A DNA stretch of 64,000 bases, taken from contig JAFWTY010000001.1 in the NCBI GenBank assembly GCA_017518735.1, positions 1 through 64,000 on the forward strand. Reading direction: 5' to 3'. The translations under genes and the position numbers were made by a program. Below the pieces are notes generated by a model that did no database searches, was not told where the DNA came from, and saw only the letters and a list, made by a program, of their open reading frames with translations. Of this stretch, positions 32,085 through 41,219 are shown piece by piece (the first letter of the stretch is position 1; every line of letters begins with the position of its first letter). Source of the DNA: Lachnospiraceae bacterium. Lineage in GTDB: Bacteria > Bacillota > Clostridia > Lachnospirales > Lachnospiraceae.

Positions 32085-32933
32085 ATGAAAAAGATACTGA
32101 TTATCACCAACCGTTTTAAGGATGTGGAACAGAAGAATACGGAAAAGGTATGCGCCTTTTTGAATGCAAAAGGCGTAAAGGTTCAGCGTGTTTTGGTGGA
32201 CAGAAAGGTAACAAATCTCGATGAGTCCTTATTGGACGAGACCGACTGTGCCATTATCTTGGGCGGTGACGGTACCATGATGCAGTTTGCAAATCAGTTG
32301 TCAAAACACGATATTCCGATGCTTGGAATTAACCTGGGACATATGGGATATCTTGCGGAAGTGGACTGCAATAATGTGGAAGCATCTTTGAACAAAGTCT
32401 TATCCGGCGATTATACCGTTCAGGAACGTATGATGATTAACGGTATGATTATCAAGGACGGAAACACCGTGATCAAGCAGAATGCAATCAATGACGTTGT
32501 CATTACCCGTTGCGGAAAACTGCAGGTTTTGAATTTTAATATTTTCATTAACGGAAAACTGTTAAAGAACTATAACGCCGACGGTGTGATTCTTTCCACG
32601 CCGACCGGTTCCACTGCATATAACCTTTCCGCGGGCGGACCGATTGTGGATCCCGGAGCGGAGATTTTGATCGTGACACCGATTGCACCGCATACTTTGA
32701 TGAATCGCAGTCTGGTTTTGAAAGCATCGGATTATGTGGAAATCGAAATTCTTTCCACACATGAAGAAGAAACCGATGAACTGATGGAATTAAACTTCGA
32801 CGGAAAAGAATCCGTGAAGCTTTCCGCAGGAGACAGAGTCGGTGTAACAAGTGCCAGCCGTCATGTAAAAATGATTCGCTTAAACGAAGTTAGTTTCCTT
32901 GAAGTTCTGCACAACAAGATGAAGGAGTCCTAA
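32085..32933 (+). CDS. nadK: NAD kinase
   Basis: A 282-residue kinase that makes NADP+ from NAD+ with ATP or polyphosphate. The catalytic motif LGGDGTMM and the SAYNLSAGGPI segment with the TPTGSTAYN core are diagnostic. Length fits NadK of Firmicutes (265-290). The start has TTAGGAG at good spacing. It ends 1 base before argR. Confidence 0.95.
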   Translation: MKKILIITNRFKDVEQKNTEKVCAFLNAKGVKVQRVLVDRKVTNLDESLLDETDCAIILGGDGTMMQFANQLSKHDIPMLGINLGHMGYLAEVDCNNVEASLNKVLSGDYTVQERMMINGMIIKDGNTVIKQNAINDVVITRCGKLQVLNFNIFINGKLLKNYNADGVILSTPTGSTAYNLSAGGPIVDPGAEILIVTPIAPHTLMNRSLVLKASDYVEIEILSTHEEETDELMELNFDGKESVKLSAGDRVGVTSASRHVKMIRLNEVSFLEVLHNKMKES

Positions 32934-32934
32934 G

Positions 32935-33393
32935 ATGAAACAGAAAAGACAACTCCGCATAATTGAACTGGTAAATCACAATGCCATCGAAACCCAGGAA
33001 GAACTGGCGCTCAGACTCAGGGAAGAAGGGTTTGCGGTAACGCAGGCAACGGTATCCAGAGACATCCGCGAACTGAATCTTACAAAAATGCCCTGCGGAA
33101 GCGGCAGACAGAAGTATACCTTTATTTCGGAAAACAGCGGCGGAGCATCGGATAAGTATGTCCGCATCCTTCACGACGGACTGATCAGTATGGAACCTGC
33201 GGGAAATCTGCTTGTGTTAAAGACGGTTTCCGGAATGGCAATGGCGGTTGCTGCCGCAATCGATGCCATGCATTTTGCGGAAGTGGTCGGATGTATCGCC
33301 GGTGACGATACCATTATGGCTGCGGTACATACCGTACAGGACGGCATTTCATTGAAAAATAAGATCAATGAACTGATTCATGCCGCATTATAG
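32935..33393 (+). CDS. argR: Arginine repressor ArgR/AhrC
   Basis: A 152-residue regulator of arginine metabolism. The N-terminal winged helix (RQLRIIELVNHNAIETQEELALRLREEGFAVTQATVSRDIRELNLTK) and the C-terminal arginine-binding hexamer domain, including the CIAGDDTIMAAV segment, are complete. In Clostridia argR is nearly always placed between nadK and recN, as here, with no arginine genes near. AAGGAG (32922-32927) precedes the ATG. Confidence 0.94.
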   Translation: MKQKRQLRIIELVNHNAIETQEELALRLREEGFAVTQATVSRDIRELNLTKMPCGSGRQKYTFISENSGGASDKYVRILHDGLISMEPAGNLLVLKTVSGMAMAVAAAIDAMHFAEVVGCIAGDDTIMAAVHTVQDGISLKNKINELIHAAL

Positions 33394-33402
33394 GAAGATA
33401 GT

Positions 33403-35088
33403 ATGCTGTTATATTTACATGTGCAAAATTATACATTGATCGACGATATCGAAATGGAATTCACGGACGGATTAAACATCTTAACCGGTGAGACCGGTGC
33501 GGGCAAATCCATCCTGCTTGGTTCCGTTTCCGCGGCTCTCGGTGCAAAAACAAAGACAGACGTAATCAAGGAAGGAGAGGAATCTGCCTTTGTGGAACTG
33601 CATTTTTCCATTGACCATGAAGGACAAAGAGAACTGTTAAAAGAACTTGAAATTGACTGCGAAGACGATGTGGTCATGATCCAAAGAAGAATCACCCAGG
33701 CACGAAGTACCGCAAAAATAAATGGCGTTTCGGTTACGAATGCCGATCTTCGGAAAGTGGCCGATACCTTCTTAGATATCTACGGACAGCATGATTACCA
33801 GAATCTGTTAAAAGAATCGATGCATATTGAGATTCTGGATTCTTACGCGGGGGATGAATTAAAGGCTCTTAAGTCGGAGACGAAAGAGGCCTATGATGCT
33901 TACAAGGTCCTGAAGCATGAAATGGACGGACTCGAGACCGATGCGGAGAAAAGGCAGAGGGAAATCGATTTTCTGGCTTTTGAATTAAAAGAGATCGAAG
34001 AGGCAGACTTAAAAGAGGGCGAGGAAGAAGAACTCCGCGAAACCTTACGCCTTGCGGAGAATGCGGAAAAAATCGCAAAAGCGCTGTCCGGAACGGAACG
34101 TTTTCTGTCCGACAACGGCGGTGTGATGGATCAGTTTTCCAGGTCCTTTTATGAGTTAAAAACCGTATCCGGAATGACGGATGAAATCTCCGGATTTGAA
34201 GACAGCTTAAAGCAGGCTCAGGACATTGTTTCGGATGTCAGACGTTCCATGGCGGATTACCTGGAGAATTTGAGTTTTGACGAACAGAAACTTGCGGAAG
34301 ACCGAGAACGCTATGATTTCATCAATACCCTGTTTATGAAGTACGGCAGGGATGTGGCCGACGTTAAGTCATTTTACGAGAAAAAACTGGCGGAATACGA
34401 GAAACTCTGCAAGTTTGAAGAATACAAAGCAGAGCTTTCCCTGAAACTGAAAAAGGCGGAAGATACGCTTTCGGACCTTTGCGAAAAACTTACAGAGGAA
34501 CGTAAGAAAGAGGGACTTCGTTTTACAAAGGAAGTCAGCGAAGCCCTGGCGGACCTGAATTTCAACGACAATCGTTTTGAGATTGAATTTGAAGAAAACG
34601 AATCCTATACGGCGAAAGGCAAAGACATTGCCAAATTCTTTATTTCCACGAATGTTGGAGAACCGTTAAGACCTTTGTGTGAAGTGGCAAGCGGCGGTGA
34701 ATTGTCCAGAATCATGCTGGCAATCAAGACGGTATCTGCCGGAAGAGATTTGATCCATACATTGATTTTTGATGAGGTTGATGCCGGAATCAGCGGAAAT
34801 ACAGCATGGAAAGTTTCCGAAAAACTCGGAAAACTGTCACAGAATCTGCAGGTAATCTGTATTACTCACCTTCCTCAGATTGCTGCGATGGCGGACAATC
34901 ATTTTGAAATCAGCAAGCATGAAAAGGATGGTCATACCGTGACGGAAGTAAAGAAACTGTTCCAGTATGAGTCCGTGGAAGAACTGACCAGACTGCTTGG
35001 TGGCGGGGAAAAGACGGAGGCTGCCAAAGCCAATGCCAAAGAATTGATTTCCCAGGCAAAAAAGCTGAAACATGATTTAAAAATATAA
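33403..35088 (+). CDS. recN: DNA repair protein RecN
   Basis: A 561-residue SMC-like ATPase that acts at double-strand breaks. Walker A GETGAGKS is near residue 30; a long coiled-coil arm (about 155-370) divides the head; the signature LCEVASGGELSRIMLA and Walker B LIFDEVDAGISG are in the second half, followed by the CITHLPQIAAMAD switch. It is the last gene of the nusB operon. About 100 bases follow before glgA, with a new promoter. No LexA-like box is seen upstream. Confidence 0.94.
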   Translation: MLLYLHVQNYTLIDDIEMEFTDGLNILTGETGAGKSILLGSVSAALGAKTKTDVIKEGEESAFVELHFSIDHEGQRELLKELEIDCEDDVVMIQRRITQARSTAKINGVSVTNADLRKVADTFLDIYGQHDYQNLLKESMHIEILDSYAGDELKALKSETKEAYDAYKVLKHEMDGLETDAEKRQREIDFLAFELKEIEEADLKEGEEEELRETLRLAENAEKIAKALSGTERFLSDNGGVMDQFSRSFYELKTVSGMTDEISGFEDSLKQAQDIVSDVRRSMADYLENLSFDEQKLAEDRERYDFINTLFMKYGRDVADVKSFYEKKLAEYEKLCKFEEYKAELSLKLKKAEDTLSDLCEKLTEERKKEGLRFTKEVSEALADLNFNDNRFEIEFEENESYTAKGKDIAKFFISTNVGEPLRPLCEVASGGELSRIMLAIKTVSAGRDLIHTLIFDEVDAGISGNTAWKVSEKLGKLSQNLQVICITHLPQIAAMADNHFEISKHEKDGHTVTEVKKLFQYESVEELTRLLGGGEKTEAAKANAKELISQAKKLKHDLKI

Positions 35089-35121
35089 TCGCCTGACACG
35101 GCCGAAAGGGTGCAAAACAGG

Positions 35122-35150
35122 TTTACTATTCCCTTAAAATACGCTATAAT
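35122..35150 (+). promoter_or_regulatory. Sigma-A promoter of glgA
   Basis: TTTACT (35122-35127), 17-base spacer, TATAAT (35145-35150); 40 bases before the ATG of glgA. Confidence 0.75.
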
Positions 35151-35190
35151 AAAGAGTGGTAAGCAAAATATATTACCGGAGGTTACTTAG

Positions 35191-36636
35191 ATGAAAAATA
35201 TCTTATTTGTTGCATCGGAAAGTGTTCCCTTTATTAAGACAGGCGGACTTGCAGATGTTGTGGGATCCCTGCCGAAATGTGTGGATAAGAAGTATTTTGA
35301 TGTTCGTGTAATGATTCCGAAATATACCTGCATCTCTCAGGAATGGAGAGATAAGATGGTATTCAAAACCTCTTTCTATATGGATTTCCACTGGAGAAGC
35401 GAATATGTCGGAATTTTGGAAGCTGTTGTTGACGGCGTAACCTATTATTTCATTGACAATGAGTCAATGTTCGGCGGATTCCGTCCGTATTCCGGAAATG
35501 TCCTTGACGACATGGAGAAATTCATTTTCTTCTGCAAGGCAGCTCTTTCCGCAATGCCGCTTCTGGATTTCAGACCTGACATTATTCATTGCCATGACTG
35601 GCAGACCGGTCTTGTTCCGGTATACTTGAAAGAACGTTTCCAGGGAAATGAATTCTTCCATGGTATCAAGACCATCATGACGATTCATAACTTAAAGTTC
35701 CAGGGTAAATGGGACGTTAAGACCGTAAAAGATATTTCCGGACTTCCGAATTATTATTTCACTCCGGATAAACTCGAGCATTACAAGGATGCCAATATGT
35801 TAAAGGGCGGACTTGTTTTTGCAGATGCGATTACGACGGTTTCCGAAACCTACGCCAAGGAAATCATGACACCGTTCTTCGGAGAAGGATTGGACGGACT
35901 GCTTCGTGCAAGAGAACATGATCTTCGTGGTATCGTAAACGGTATTGACTATGCGGATTATGATCCTTCCAAGGATCCTCACATTGAGTTCCCTTATACA
36001 CCGCAGAACTTCCGTAAGGAAAAAATCAAAAATAAACGTGCTCTTCAGAAAGAACTCGGTCTGGAAGAGAACGATAAAATTATGATGATCGGTATCGTAT
36101 CAAGACTGACCGACCAGAAGGGCTTCGACCTCATCGCTTATATGATGGATGAACTGTGTCAAGATGCCGTTCAGATCGTGGTTCTCGGTACCGGCGATGA
36201 ACAGTATGAGAATATGTTCCGTCACTTTGACTGGAAGTATAACAATAAGGTTTCCGCGAATATTTATTATTCCGAAGGATTGTCACACAAGATTTACGCA
36301 GCCTGCGATGCATTCTTAATGCCTTCGTTATTCGAGCCCTGCGGACTTTCCCAGTTGATGGCACTTCGTTACGGAACCATTCCCATCGTACGTGAAACCG
36401 GTGGATTAAAGGATACCGTAGAACCGTACAATGAGTATGAAAGCAGTGGAACCGGCTTCAGTTTTGTAAATTACAATGCTCATGAGATGCTCGCAAGCAT
36501 TCGTTACGCTGAAAAGATTTACTACGATCGTAAGCGTGAGTGGAACAAGATGATTGACAGAGCAATGGCTGCAGATTTCTCCTGGGAAGTCTCCGCCAAG
36601 AAATACCAAGAAATGTACGACTGGCTGATAGGATGA
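35191..36636 (+). CDS. glgA: Glycogen synthase (ADP-glucose type)
   Basis: A 481-residue GT5 enzyme that adds glucose from ADP-glucose to the glycogen chain. The N-terminal KTGGLADVVGSLPK loop binds the nucleotide sugar; HDWQTGLVP and the C-terminal domain motif PSLFEPCGLSQLMALRYGTIPIVRETGGLKDTV hold the catalytic Glu. Length agrees with GlgA (about 475-485). It stands alone, with its own promoter and terminator; no glgB, glgC, glgD or glgP is adjacent. CCGGAGGT lies 7 bases before ATG 35191. Confidence 0.95.
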   Translation: MKNILFVASESVPFIKTGGLADVVGSLPKCVDKKYFDVRVMIPKYTCISQEWRDKMVFKTSFYMDFHWRSEYVGILEAVVDGVTYYFIDNESMFGGFRPYSGNVLDDMEKFIFFCKAALSAMPLLDFRPDIIHCHDWQTGLVPVYLKERFQGNEFFHGIKTIMTIHNLKFQGKWDVKTVKDISGLPNYYFTPDKLEHYKDANMLKGGLVFADAITTVSETYAKEIMTPFFGEGLDGLLRAREHDLRGIVNGIDYADYDPSKDPHIEFPYTPQNFRKEKIKNKRALQKELGLEENDKIMMIGIVSRLTDQKGFDLIAYMMDELCQDAVQIVVLGTGDEQYENMFRHFDWKYNNKVSANIYYSEGLSHKIYAACDAFLMPSLFEPCGLSQLMALRYGTIPIVRETGGLKDTVEPYNEYESSGTGFSFVNYNAHEMLASIRYAEKIYYDRKREWNKMIDRAMAADFSWEVSAKKYQEMYDWLIG

Positions 36637-36745
36637 GTCAGAAAGTAAGAGACATGAAGGAAATACCCTCTGTGCTTGCACAAGAGGGTATTTGATTTAT
36701 GGCTCGTGGTTGGTGCGAAGCGATTTATGAGGGCTTTCTGACTCA
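36634..36745. repeat. 12-bp inverted repeat enclosing the glgA terminator
   Basis: TGAGTCAGAAAG (36634-36645, starting with the glgA stop codon) recurs inverted as CTTTCTGACTCA (36734-36745). The arms are 88 bases apart and the terminator hairpin at 36661 lies inside. The whole could fold as a large stem-loop at the 3' end of the glgA mRNA or mark a small inserted element. Confidence 0.6.
36661..36696 (+). terminator. Rho-independent terminator after glgA
   Basis: An 11-bp perfect stem AAATACCCTCT/AGAGGGTATTT, extended inside by GTGC/GCAC. The downstream T-run is short (TTTGATTTAT). Confidence 0.8.
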
Positions 36746-36779
36746 GCCGTAGCCGGAAAGATATTATAAGGAAATCCCA

Positions 36780-38492
36780 ATGGTTTTTGATGGTATTACG
36801 GTTGCTGCCGTGGTGAAAGAATTAAACGACCGTCTTTCCGCCGGTCGTATCACCAAAATAGCGCAACCCGAAAAAGAAGAAATCTTAATAACGGTAAAAT
36901 CACAGGTGGCTACGGAACGGCTTTTTATTAATGCGTCCGCATCCATGCCTTCCATCTATTTAACCGACGAAAACAAACCTTCCCCGATGACGGCTCCTAA
37001 CTTCTGTATGGTATTAAGAAAACACTTACAGGGCGGAAAGGTATTGGGTGTGACTCAACCCGGACTGGAAAGAGTGGTCCGGATTCGTGTAGAACATCTG
37101 GATGAGATGGGGGATGTTTGCGAACGTGTATTGATTTTTGAATTGATGGGAAAGCACAGCAATCTGATTCTGACCGATGCAAACGGTGTAATTTTGGATG
37201 CTATCAAACATGTCAGTGCTTTTGTTTCGTCCGTGCGTGAAGTTCTTCCGGGAAGAAACTATTTTATTCCGAATACCGAGGAAAAAAGCGACATGTTATC
37301 GTTATACAAAGAGGAAAATGCTTTTTACAAGTCATTCGAAAATGCAATGAAAAAGCCTTTTCCGATCTATAAGCGAATCTACACGTCCTATACCGGAATC
37401 AGTCCGCAGACGGCCATGGAGCTTTGCAATAAGGCAAATGTTGACGGAGAAAGAGACTTTCGATCGGAAGACGAAAAGAAAGCTTTGTTTGAAGAACTCC
37501 GTAAACTGACGGAGAAAGTAGCAAACGGTAATTTGGAACCGGTTTCAGAAGCTCTTGTGACCTATTATTCCGAGAAAAACAAAGCAGATGTCATGCGTTC
37601 CAAATCCGCTGATTTAAAGCATCATCTGCAGACAATTCTGGAACGCGATTATAAGAAACTGGACTTGCAGAAGAAACAGTTTCAAGACGCAGAAGACCGT
37701 GAAAAATACCGCATTTGCGGTGAACTTTTGAATGCCTACGGACATCAGATTGAGGATGGAAGCGATAAGGCTGAAGTTTTTGATTATTACGAAAACAAAA
37801 ATCGAATCATAAAGCTGGACCCGGAAAAAACGGTTTCGGAAAATGCAGTCCGTTATTATGAAAAATATAACAAATGCAAACGTACCGCAGTGGCATTGTC
37901 GGAACAGATTCGGGAAAATGAGGAAGAAATCGAATATCTGGAAGGGATTCTCACCTATATCTCCCTTGCGGGTTCGGAGGATGATTTAGCACAAATTCGT
38001 GCCGAACTATGGGAAAGAGGCTTTGTAAAACGCCTTGGAAATACCTATGCCGTAAAACAGGGCGGAAAAGGGAAGAAGGGGGTAAGCAAACTTCCCAAGG
38101 CAAAACCGCTTCATATCAGGACGGAAGACGGATATGAGATCTATATCGGTCGAAACAATCTTCAGAATGAGGCTGTTACATTTGATATTGCGACCGGAAA
38201 TGACTGGTGGTTTCATGCCAAAGGAGTTCCCGGAGCCCATGTTGTCGTAAAATGTCCGAGTGCAAACCAGGCAAAAGAGTGGGACATGCCGGATGAGATT
38301 TTTGAACTCGCGGGAGCGCTTGCCCTTGCAAATTCCAAGAATAAGGACATGGAAAAGGGAGAGGTGGACTATCTTCGAAAGAAGAATGTGAAACGCCCGA
38401 ATAATGCCGCTTACGGTTTTGTGGTGTATTATACAAATTATTCGCTTGTTGCCGAGAATAATTTAGAGAAATACACATACACAATCGTCTGA
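36780..38492 (+). CDS. rqcH: NFACT-family ribosome quality control protein (RqcH/FbpA)
   Basis: A 570-residue NFACT protein. The N-terminal NFACT-N domain begins FDGITVAAVVKELNDRLSAGRITKIAQPEK; a central coiled coil (about 270-430) leads to the NFACT-R domain with DGYEIYIGRNNLQNEAVTF and WWFHAKGVPGAHVVVK. In Bacillus the homologue binds stalled 50S subunits and adds Ala tails to the blocked peptide; older names are fibronectin-binding protein. ATG 36780 has AAGGAAA nearby. It is transcribed after the glgA terminator. Confidence 0.92.
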   Translation: MVFDGITVAAVVKELNDRLSAGRITKIAQPEKEEILITVKSQVATERLFINASASMPSIYLTDENKPSPMTAPNFCMVLRKHLQGGKVLGVTQPGLERVVRIRVEHLDEMGDVCERVLIFELMGKHSNLILTDANGVILDAIKHVSAFVSSVREVLPGRNYFIPNTEEKSDMLSLYKEENAFYKSFENAMKKPFPIYKRIYTSYTGISPQTAMELCNKANVDGERDFRSEDEKKALFEELRKLTEKVANGNLEPVSEALVTYYSEKNKADVMRSKSADLKHHLQTILERDYKKLDLQKKQFQDAEDREKYRICGELLNAYGHQIEDGSDKAEVFDYYENKNRIIKLDPEKTVSENAVRYYEKYNKCKRTAVALSEQIRENEEEIEYLEGILTYISLAGSEDDLAQIRAELWERGFVKRLGNTYAVKQGGKGKKGVSKLPKAKPLHIRTEDGYEIYIGRNNLQNEAVTFDIATGNDWWFHAKGVPGAHVVVKCPSANQAKEWDMPDEIFELAGALALANSKNKDMEKGEVDYLRKKNVKRPNNAAYGFVVYYTNYSLVAENNLEKYTYTIV

Positions 38493-38559
38493 ATATATGG
38501 TCTAATGGTATTTGTAAAAGGGATTGTGGGTCATCGAATTATTTTAGGAGGGAAGGACG

Positions 38560-38715
38560 TTGAACCTTCGCTTGAAACGAATCAATCATAATACGATTTC
38601 CCGATGGATTTCTATTGCAATAGGGATTGCGATCAATGTCGCAATGTCTTATGAAGGAAGAGGATATTCCCCGTATCTCTCCGAAGGAGAGCTTCATAAA
38701 TCGCAGACTGGGTGA
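38560..38715 (+). pseudogene. Remnant of a membrane (sensor-type) protein start
   Basis: TTG 38560 has a very good site, AGGAGGG, 7 bases upstream, and encodes 51 residues: a basic start (MNLRLKRINHNTISRWIS) and half a membrane helix (IAIGIAINVAMSY), then unrelated sequence and a TGA. This looks like the first residues of a multi-pass sensor protein whose remainder is lost. The rest of the gap up to 38919 holds no frame I recognise; a frame at 38627-38839 is probably chance. Confidence 0.4.
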
Positions 38716-38919
38716 TTTGCCGAATCTTCAGGTTGACAGATTTCGATCCGCAACCACAAGAGGCATTATGGTAGTGGACGGAATGAGAATGTCGTTTTAT
38801 GCGAGAACTCTTCCTACCGCGACTTTTGTATGGCATTGACCGGAGATTGTTGCGCGATTACCACAATCCGAATAAAATAAATGCAGAAATCATAAAAAGA
38901 GTTTTATAAAGGGGAAAAT

Positions 38920-40170
38920 ATGGAAAAAGAAAAGAAGAGCAATTCAGCAAATGCAATGCATCCGGTATGGCTGACTTTATCGTTTTTATGTCTTTTGTGT
39001 CTGCCGGTTTCCGTTGTATTGCTGATTGTACGTTTTGAAAAAGTACCTTATATGGTTGCGATTGTTGCATCAATCCTTTTATCGATTGTTTTCGGTGTCA
39101 TCAGTTCCAAAACAAGAAACAAAGAAAAAAAGAGCAAATCCTTCCTTGCGGTTCTGGCAATTCTTGTCATCACGATCGGTGTCGGTTTTGTATGTTACAC
39201 GAAACATATGAAGTTCGATGTGGAAGAGCATGTGTCTTATAATATCGAAACAATGAAAGCCGAAGGAAGAACGGTGGGAGACTTTTCCACGGTTTATTAT
39301 ACGAATGATATCAGTCCGGAAGGATTGATGAAGGCATACAAAGCTCTCGGCGTGAAACTAAACGGAAAAGTCGCTGTAAAGCTTTCCACCGGTGAAGCCG
39401 GAAACCCGAACTATCTCGATCCGAACCTGATCAAGGATCTGGTTCAGGAAGTGAACGGAACCATTGTGGAATGCAATACCGCGTATTCCGGTTCCAAGAG
39501 AGCCGAGACCCAGATGCATTTGGAAGTTGCCAAGGAACACGGATTTACCGAAATCGCGGATGTTGATATCATGGATGCCAACGGTTATATGTCCATTCCG
39601 ATGAACGGCGGAACCTATTTAAAAGAAGATCTGGTCGGAAAGAATCTTGAAAACTATGATTCCATTCTTGTGCTTTCACATTTCAAAGGTCATCCGATGG
39701 GAGGATTCGGCGGAGCACTTAAGAATATCTCCATCGGAATCGGTTCCAGAGAAGGAAAGGTTCGCATTCATTCCGCAGGCGGAGAGAAGATTCCTTCCCT
39801 CTTTAACCTGGTAGCACTTACCACCAATCAGGATGATTTTACCGGCTCTATGGCAGAAGCCGCAAAAGCGGTTTCCGACTATGAAGGCGAAGGAAATATG
39901 ATCTATATTTCCATAATGAATAACATGTCTGTTGACTGCGACTGCGTATCCCATCCGGCAGACGTGGATATGAAAGACATCGGTATTTTTGCATCGCTGG
40001 ATCCCGTGGCACTGGATCAGGCTTGCATCGATCAGGTCTTTGCGGCAGAGGACGGTGCATCCCTGCAGGAGAGAATATTAAGCCTGAACGGTCTTCATAT
40101 TTTAACGCATGCGGAAGAAATCGGTCTTGGTAACAGAGCTTATGAATTGATTTGTCTGGACGGGGAATGA
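38920..40170 (+). CDS. DUF362 domain protein with N-terminal membrane helices
   Basis: A 416-residue protein with three hydrophobic helices in the first 110 residues (about 15-38, 42-63, 75-93), then a DUF362 domain (VYYTNDISPEGLMKAYKALG ... SGSKRAETQMHLEVAKEHGF ... SHFKGHPMGGFGGALKNISIG ... DPVALDQACID). DUF362 proteins often bind an iron-sulfur cluster through a ferredoxin-like insert; here no CxxCxxC motif is seen, only CDC (about 345-347). AAAGGGG stands before ATG 38920. The stop overlaps the start of the permease at 40167, so the two genes are coupled. Function unknown. Confidence 0.8.
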   Translation: MEKEKKSNSANAMHPVWLTLSFLCLLCLPVSVVLLIVRFEKVPYMVAIVASILLSIVFGVISSKTRNKEKKSKSFLAVLAILVITIGVGFVCYTKHMKFDVEEHVSYNIETMKAEGRTVGDFSTVYYTNDISPEGLMKAYKALGVKLNGKVAVKLSTGEAGNPNYLDPNLIKDLVQEVNGTIVECNTAYSGSKRAETQMHLEVAKEHGFTEIADVDIMDANGYMSIPMNGGTYLKEDLVGKNLENYDSILVLSHFKGHPMGGFGGALKNISIGIGSREGKVRIHSAGGEKIPSLFNLVALTTNQDDFTGSMAEAAKAVSDYEGEGNMIYISIMNNMSVDCDCVSHPADVDMKDIGIFASLDPVALDQACIDQVFAAEDGASLQERILSLNGLHILTHAEEIGLGNRAYELICLDGE

Positions 40171-41072
40171 TGGAGATTCTGCAAAGAGAGATAACCTATA
40201 TCTGGTATTATTTTTCCCGTCAGTTCAGTCAGATTTTCGGCTACTGGGTAGTCGGAATGCTGATTGGGTCCGTAGTATCAGTCTTCTTTAAAGACTATAT
40301 TCACAATCTGATGAGAAAAATGAAAGGCGGGGCCGTCAGTGGCTTCGCCGGTATCGTTTTTGCATCCGTTCTCGGTATTTTATCCCCTCTGTGTATGTAT
40401 GGAACGATTCCAATCGCCGCGTCTTTTTCCAAAGGCGGCGTAAAGGACGAGTGGCTTGCGTCCTTTATGATGAGTTCCATTCTGTTAAATCCCCAGCTGA
40501 TTATTTACAGCGCAGCACTCGGTACGAAGGTGCTGCTGATTCGAATTTTCAGCTGTTTCTTATGCGGTATCGTTGCGGGTATTCTGATTCCCATTTTTTA
40601 CCATAAGAAGCCGTTCTTTGATTTCAAAGGCTTCGACGAGCCGAAGAGTAAGGATACCGATCCGAACCTCTTTCTTCGTTTCTTAAAAAACCTCTGGCGT
40701 AACATTAAGGCGACCGGAATCTATTTTCTTGTCGGCATACTGCTTTCCGCGCTGTTTCAACGTTATATTCCGAAAGAGGCCATGACGGCATTGTTCGGAG
40801 GCAACGAGGCCTGGGGGGTTCTGATGGCATCTACAATCGGCGTTCCGTTGTATGTCTGCGGAGGAGGAACCATTCCGATTCTGCAAAGCTGGCTGGCAAA
40901 CGGCATGAGTGTTGGCAGTGCAACCGCCTTCATGATTACCGGCCCGGCAACCAAAATCACAAACTTAGGTGCCTTAAAAGCAGTACTCGGAATCAAACAT
41001 TTTCTGTTTTATTGGGCATATATCATTGTTTTTTCCTGTCTGGCGGGCCTTCTTGTTAACCTAATCTTTTAA
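40167..41072 (+). CDS. DUF318/ArsP-like permease
   Basis: A membrane protein of about 301 residues with eight or so helices in two halves. The first half has VFASVLGILSPLCMYGTIPIAASF and the second GVPLYVCGGGTIPILQSWLANGMSVGSATAFMITGPATKITNLGAL, the matched Cys/Gly-rich segments of the permease family PF03773, which includes the methylarsenite exporter ArsP. Starts at ATG 40167 or ATG 40170, both overlapping the previous stop. No ars genes are adjacent, so the substrate is open. Pairing with the DUF362 protein suggests a common role, perhaps metal or organometal handling. Confidence 0.8.
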   Translation: MMEILQREITYIWYYFSRQFSQIFGYWVVGMLIGSVVSVFFKDYIHNLMRKMKGGAVSGFAGIVFASVLGILSPLCMYGTIPIAASFSKGGVKDEWLASFMMSSILLNPQLIIYSAALGTKVLLIRIFSCFLCGIVAGILIPIFYHKKPFFDFKGFDEPKSKDTDPNLFLRFLKNLWRNIKATGIYFLVGILLSALFQRYIPKEAMTALFGGNEAWGVLMASTIGVPLYVCGGGTIPILQSWLANGMSVGSATAFMITGPATKITNLGALKAVLGIKHFLFYWAYIIVFSCLAGLLVNLIF

Positions 41073-41120
41073 ATCTGCAATTCCTTTTCCCGAAAGGCAA
41101 AAAATGCGTAAGGATGCGCA

Positions 41121-41149
41121 TTGACGATAATTGGATAATCACGTATAAT
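41121..41149 (+). promoter_or_regulatory. Strong sigma-A promoter of the yicC operon
   Basis: TTGACG (41121-41126), 17-base spacer, TATAAT (41144-41149). Transcription should start near 41156, inside the nested hairpin described next. Confidence 0.85.
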
Positions 41150-41193
41150 ATTATGGACTATGTATGGGCATATTATGCCCACAGGTCCATAAT
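41150..41193 (+). promoter_or_regulatory. Nested double hairpin at the 5' end of the yicC transcript
   Basis: Outer stem ATTATGGAC (41150-41158) pairs with GTCCATAAT (41185-41193); inner stem TGGGCA (41165-41170) pairs with TGCCCA (41176-41181). It begins right at the -10 box, so it may act as an operator on DNA, or its inner part as a 5' mRNA stabiliser. No T-run follows. Confidence 0.6.
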
Positions 41194-41219
41194 TAATGTG
41201 GGTTTTGGAGGAAATCGTA

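Noticed and set aside
38627-38839. 70-codon + frame before the DUF362 gene
   Set aside because: No ribosome site, no family resemblance, and it overlaps the remnant at 38560 in another frame.
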